The position numbers and the translations under genes are program-made. From Kingdonia uniflora (Eukaryota; Streptophyta; Magnoliopsida; Ranunculales; Circaeasteraceae), in the NCBI GenBank assembly GCA_014058105.1, contig JACGCM010002456.1:186001-250000 (forward strand): a stretch of 64,000 nt of DNA, read 5' to 3'. Positions 62,851 to 64,000 of this stretch are shown one piece after another. Within the stretch, counting starts at the first letter, position 1. Each line of letters starts with the position of its first letter. The notes under the pieces are model-generated. The model did no database searches. It worked only from the letters and a program-made list of their open reading frames with translations, and was not told the origin of the DNA.

Positions 62851-64000
62851 CTGCACGCAAAGTAACAAATAAGAGTGGTTGTAACTCCAATTCAATGTAG
62901 CAAAGTTGTTGTAATGCGCATTGTTCTCCATTCTGGCTTATTGTGTATAATATGAAGGTTTTTGTGTATATAATATATATGCATACATCATTTGTATAGA
63001 TATTAACATATCTAGAAAATTAATCATCTAAGATGGTCATTACGACATTGTGAAAGAAAAAGGAAGAAAAAAAAAACAGTATTTCACATAATCATAGATT
63101 ACACGGTGTATCGTTTATGTATCATATCTCGTACGTGCACGTGAGAACAATGTATACCACATATTATACAATACTAACAGCTGTAAGCATAGTTAGTACA
63201 AAATCCTAAAATGACCAATTCTACTCTGCATTGGGTTTTTACAGGTAACAATGTAATCGCCATAAAGAAAAGGGACCACTGAAAGGACTGAAATAGTGAA
63301 AAAGACATCCTCTGGAAGATTAATTCTGGCCATTTTAATTGATGCAAACCCACCCCAGTTGGAAAATTAGGGCACCAGTTAATACAAGAATAGCAAACAC
63401 TAGAGCCCATCCCAGTACATTTACAGCAAAGATAGTGTACCCTAAAGCTGCTCTACTGAAAACAACCTTAACTCTAAATTAAATACAACACCTCGACGGA
63501 TTTGTCAATAAGTATTCATTCCCCATTTCTTAAAAATCTAGACCCCACTAATCCTGCACTTAAGGACTGTGGGGCAAAAGACCCTAGAACACTACAAAGA
63601 AATTTCCCTCTTTTCTTTTCCAAAACTCCCCCAGAGTAAAATTGAATTGTACATTGCATCACCTATCCTTTAACTTCATTTGGAATCACTCCAATTCTAA
63701 TAATTCTAAAGACAAAACAGCACTGAAAAAGATAAGAACACAACTACAACTGGAAAACAGTAAGTTAAAAATGCAGGGAATTAGCATGCAAAACTATAGA
63801 TACAACTATAATAGACAAGGCAACAGGTCTAAACCAGTTATTACAATGGAAAAAATAAGCCATAACCCATATAGTTATAAACAAATATTAAGGCATAATG
63901 TATTCTGTTCTGGTTAATGGGGTCTGCCTAACTCCAGGAAAAAAATCCTTGGCAATACAACTGCATCTATCTAGTAGGTCATCTTATATTTTAGTTTTTA
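62851..64000. other. Presumed intron of the minus-strand gene
   Basis: If the exon at 62581-62850 is real, this is intron or unrecognised exon sequence. Open stretches at 63174-63410 (minus) and 63642-63917 (plus) show no domain. Nothing else supported. Confidence 0.35.

Overview
The window is nuclear DNA of a flowering plant, almost certainly a eudicot. Genes have GT-AG introns, intergenic DNA is AT-rich, and MITEs and nested LTR retrotransposons fill the spaces. I could not name the species. Reading left to right, the gene-bearing part (about 2-23 kb) holds the 3' end of a PDX2 (vitamin B6 synthase glutaminase) gene, an intronless CRINKLY4-related receptor kinase of the CRR1/CRR2 type, an 11-coding-exon GRIK/SnAK kinase (the upstream activator of SnRK1), and an F-box/kelch gene most like At5g60570. 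A MIR160 precursor lies on the minus strand at about 42.5 kb. One coding exon of an unrecognised minus-strand gene lies at about 62.6-62.85 kb.

The rest is mostly transposon-derived. From 25.7 to 30 kb there are MITE-like elements: a hAT element with a perfect 8-bp target duplication nested inside an older element, a Mutator-like MITE with a perfect 9-bp duplication, and a long hairpin repeat. From 30.27 to 39.73 kb a minus-strand Copia element (duplication GGAAG) is split by a second, unrelated minus-strand Copia element (31.83-36.54 kb, duplication AGGCT). A MITE with long inverted ends lies at 40.2-41.1 kb. From 45.00 to 57.49 kb a minus-strand LTR element with gag but no visible pol (duplication TATAA) carries a hAT MITE and a plus-strand Copia element. 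That Copia element is in turn interrupted by a deleted minus-strand Ty3-type element, giving three retrotransposon levels. All these retroelement reading frames are broken.

The gene order is informative. From memory of Arabidopsis locus numbers, PDX2, GRIK2 and the F-box/kelch gene are At5g60540, At5g60550 and At5g60570, while MIR160A and CRR2 are neighbours (At2g39175, At2g39180). Here both sets sit in one block. This suggests an ancestral segment that duplication and gene loss split in Arabidopsis, and that retrotransposons have stretched here. The genes do not form one pathway: they are a B6-synthesis enzyme, an epidermal/meristem-type receptor, an energy-signalling kinase, a probable ubiquitin-ligase adaptor and an auxin-response microRNA.

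All coordinates, alignments and repeat identities were worked out by eye. Splice sites in the GRIK and PDX2 genes were placed by GT-AG rule, reading phase and protein continuity.
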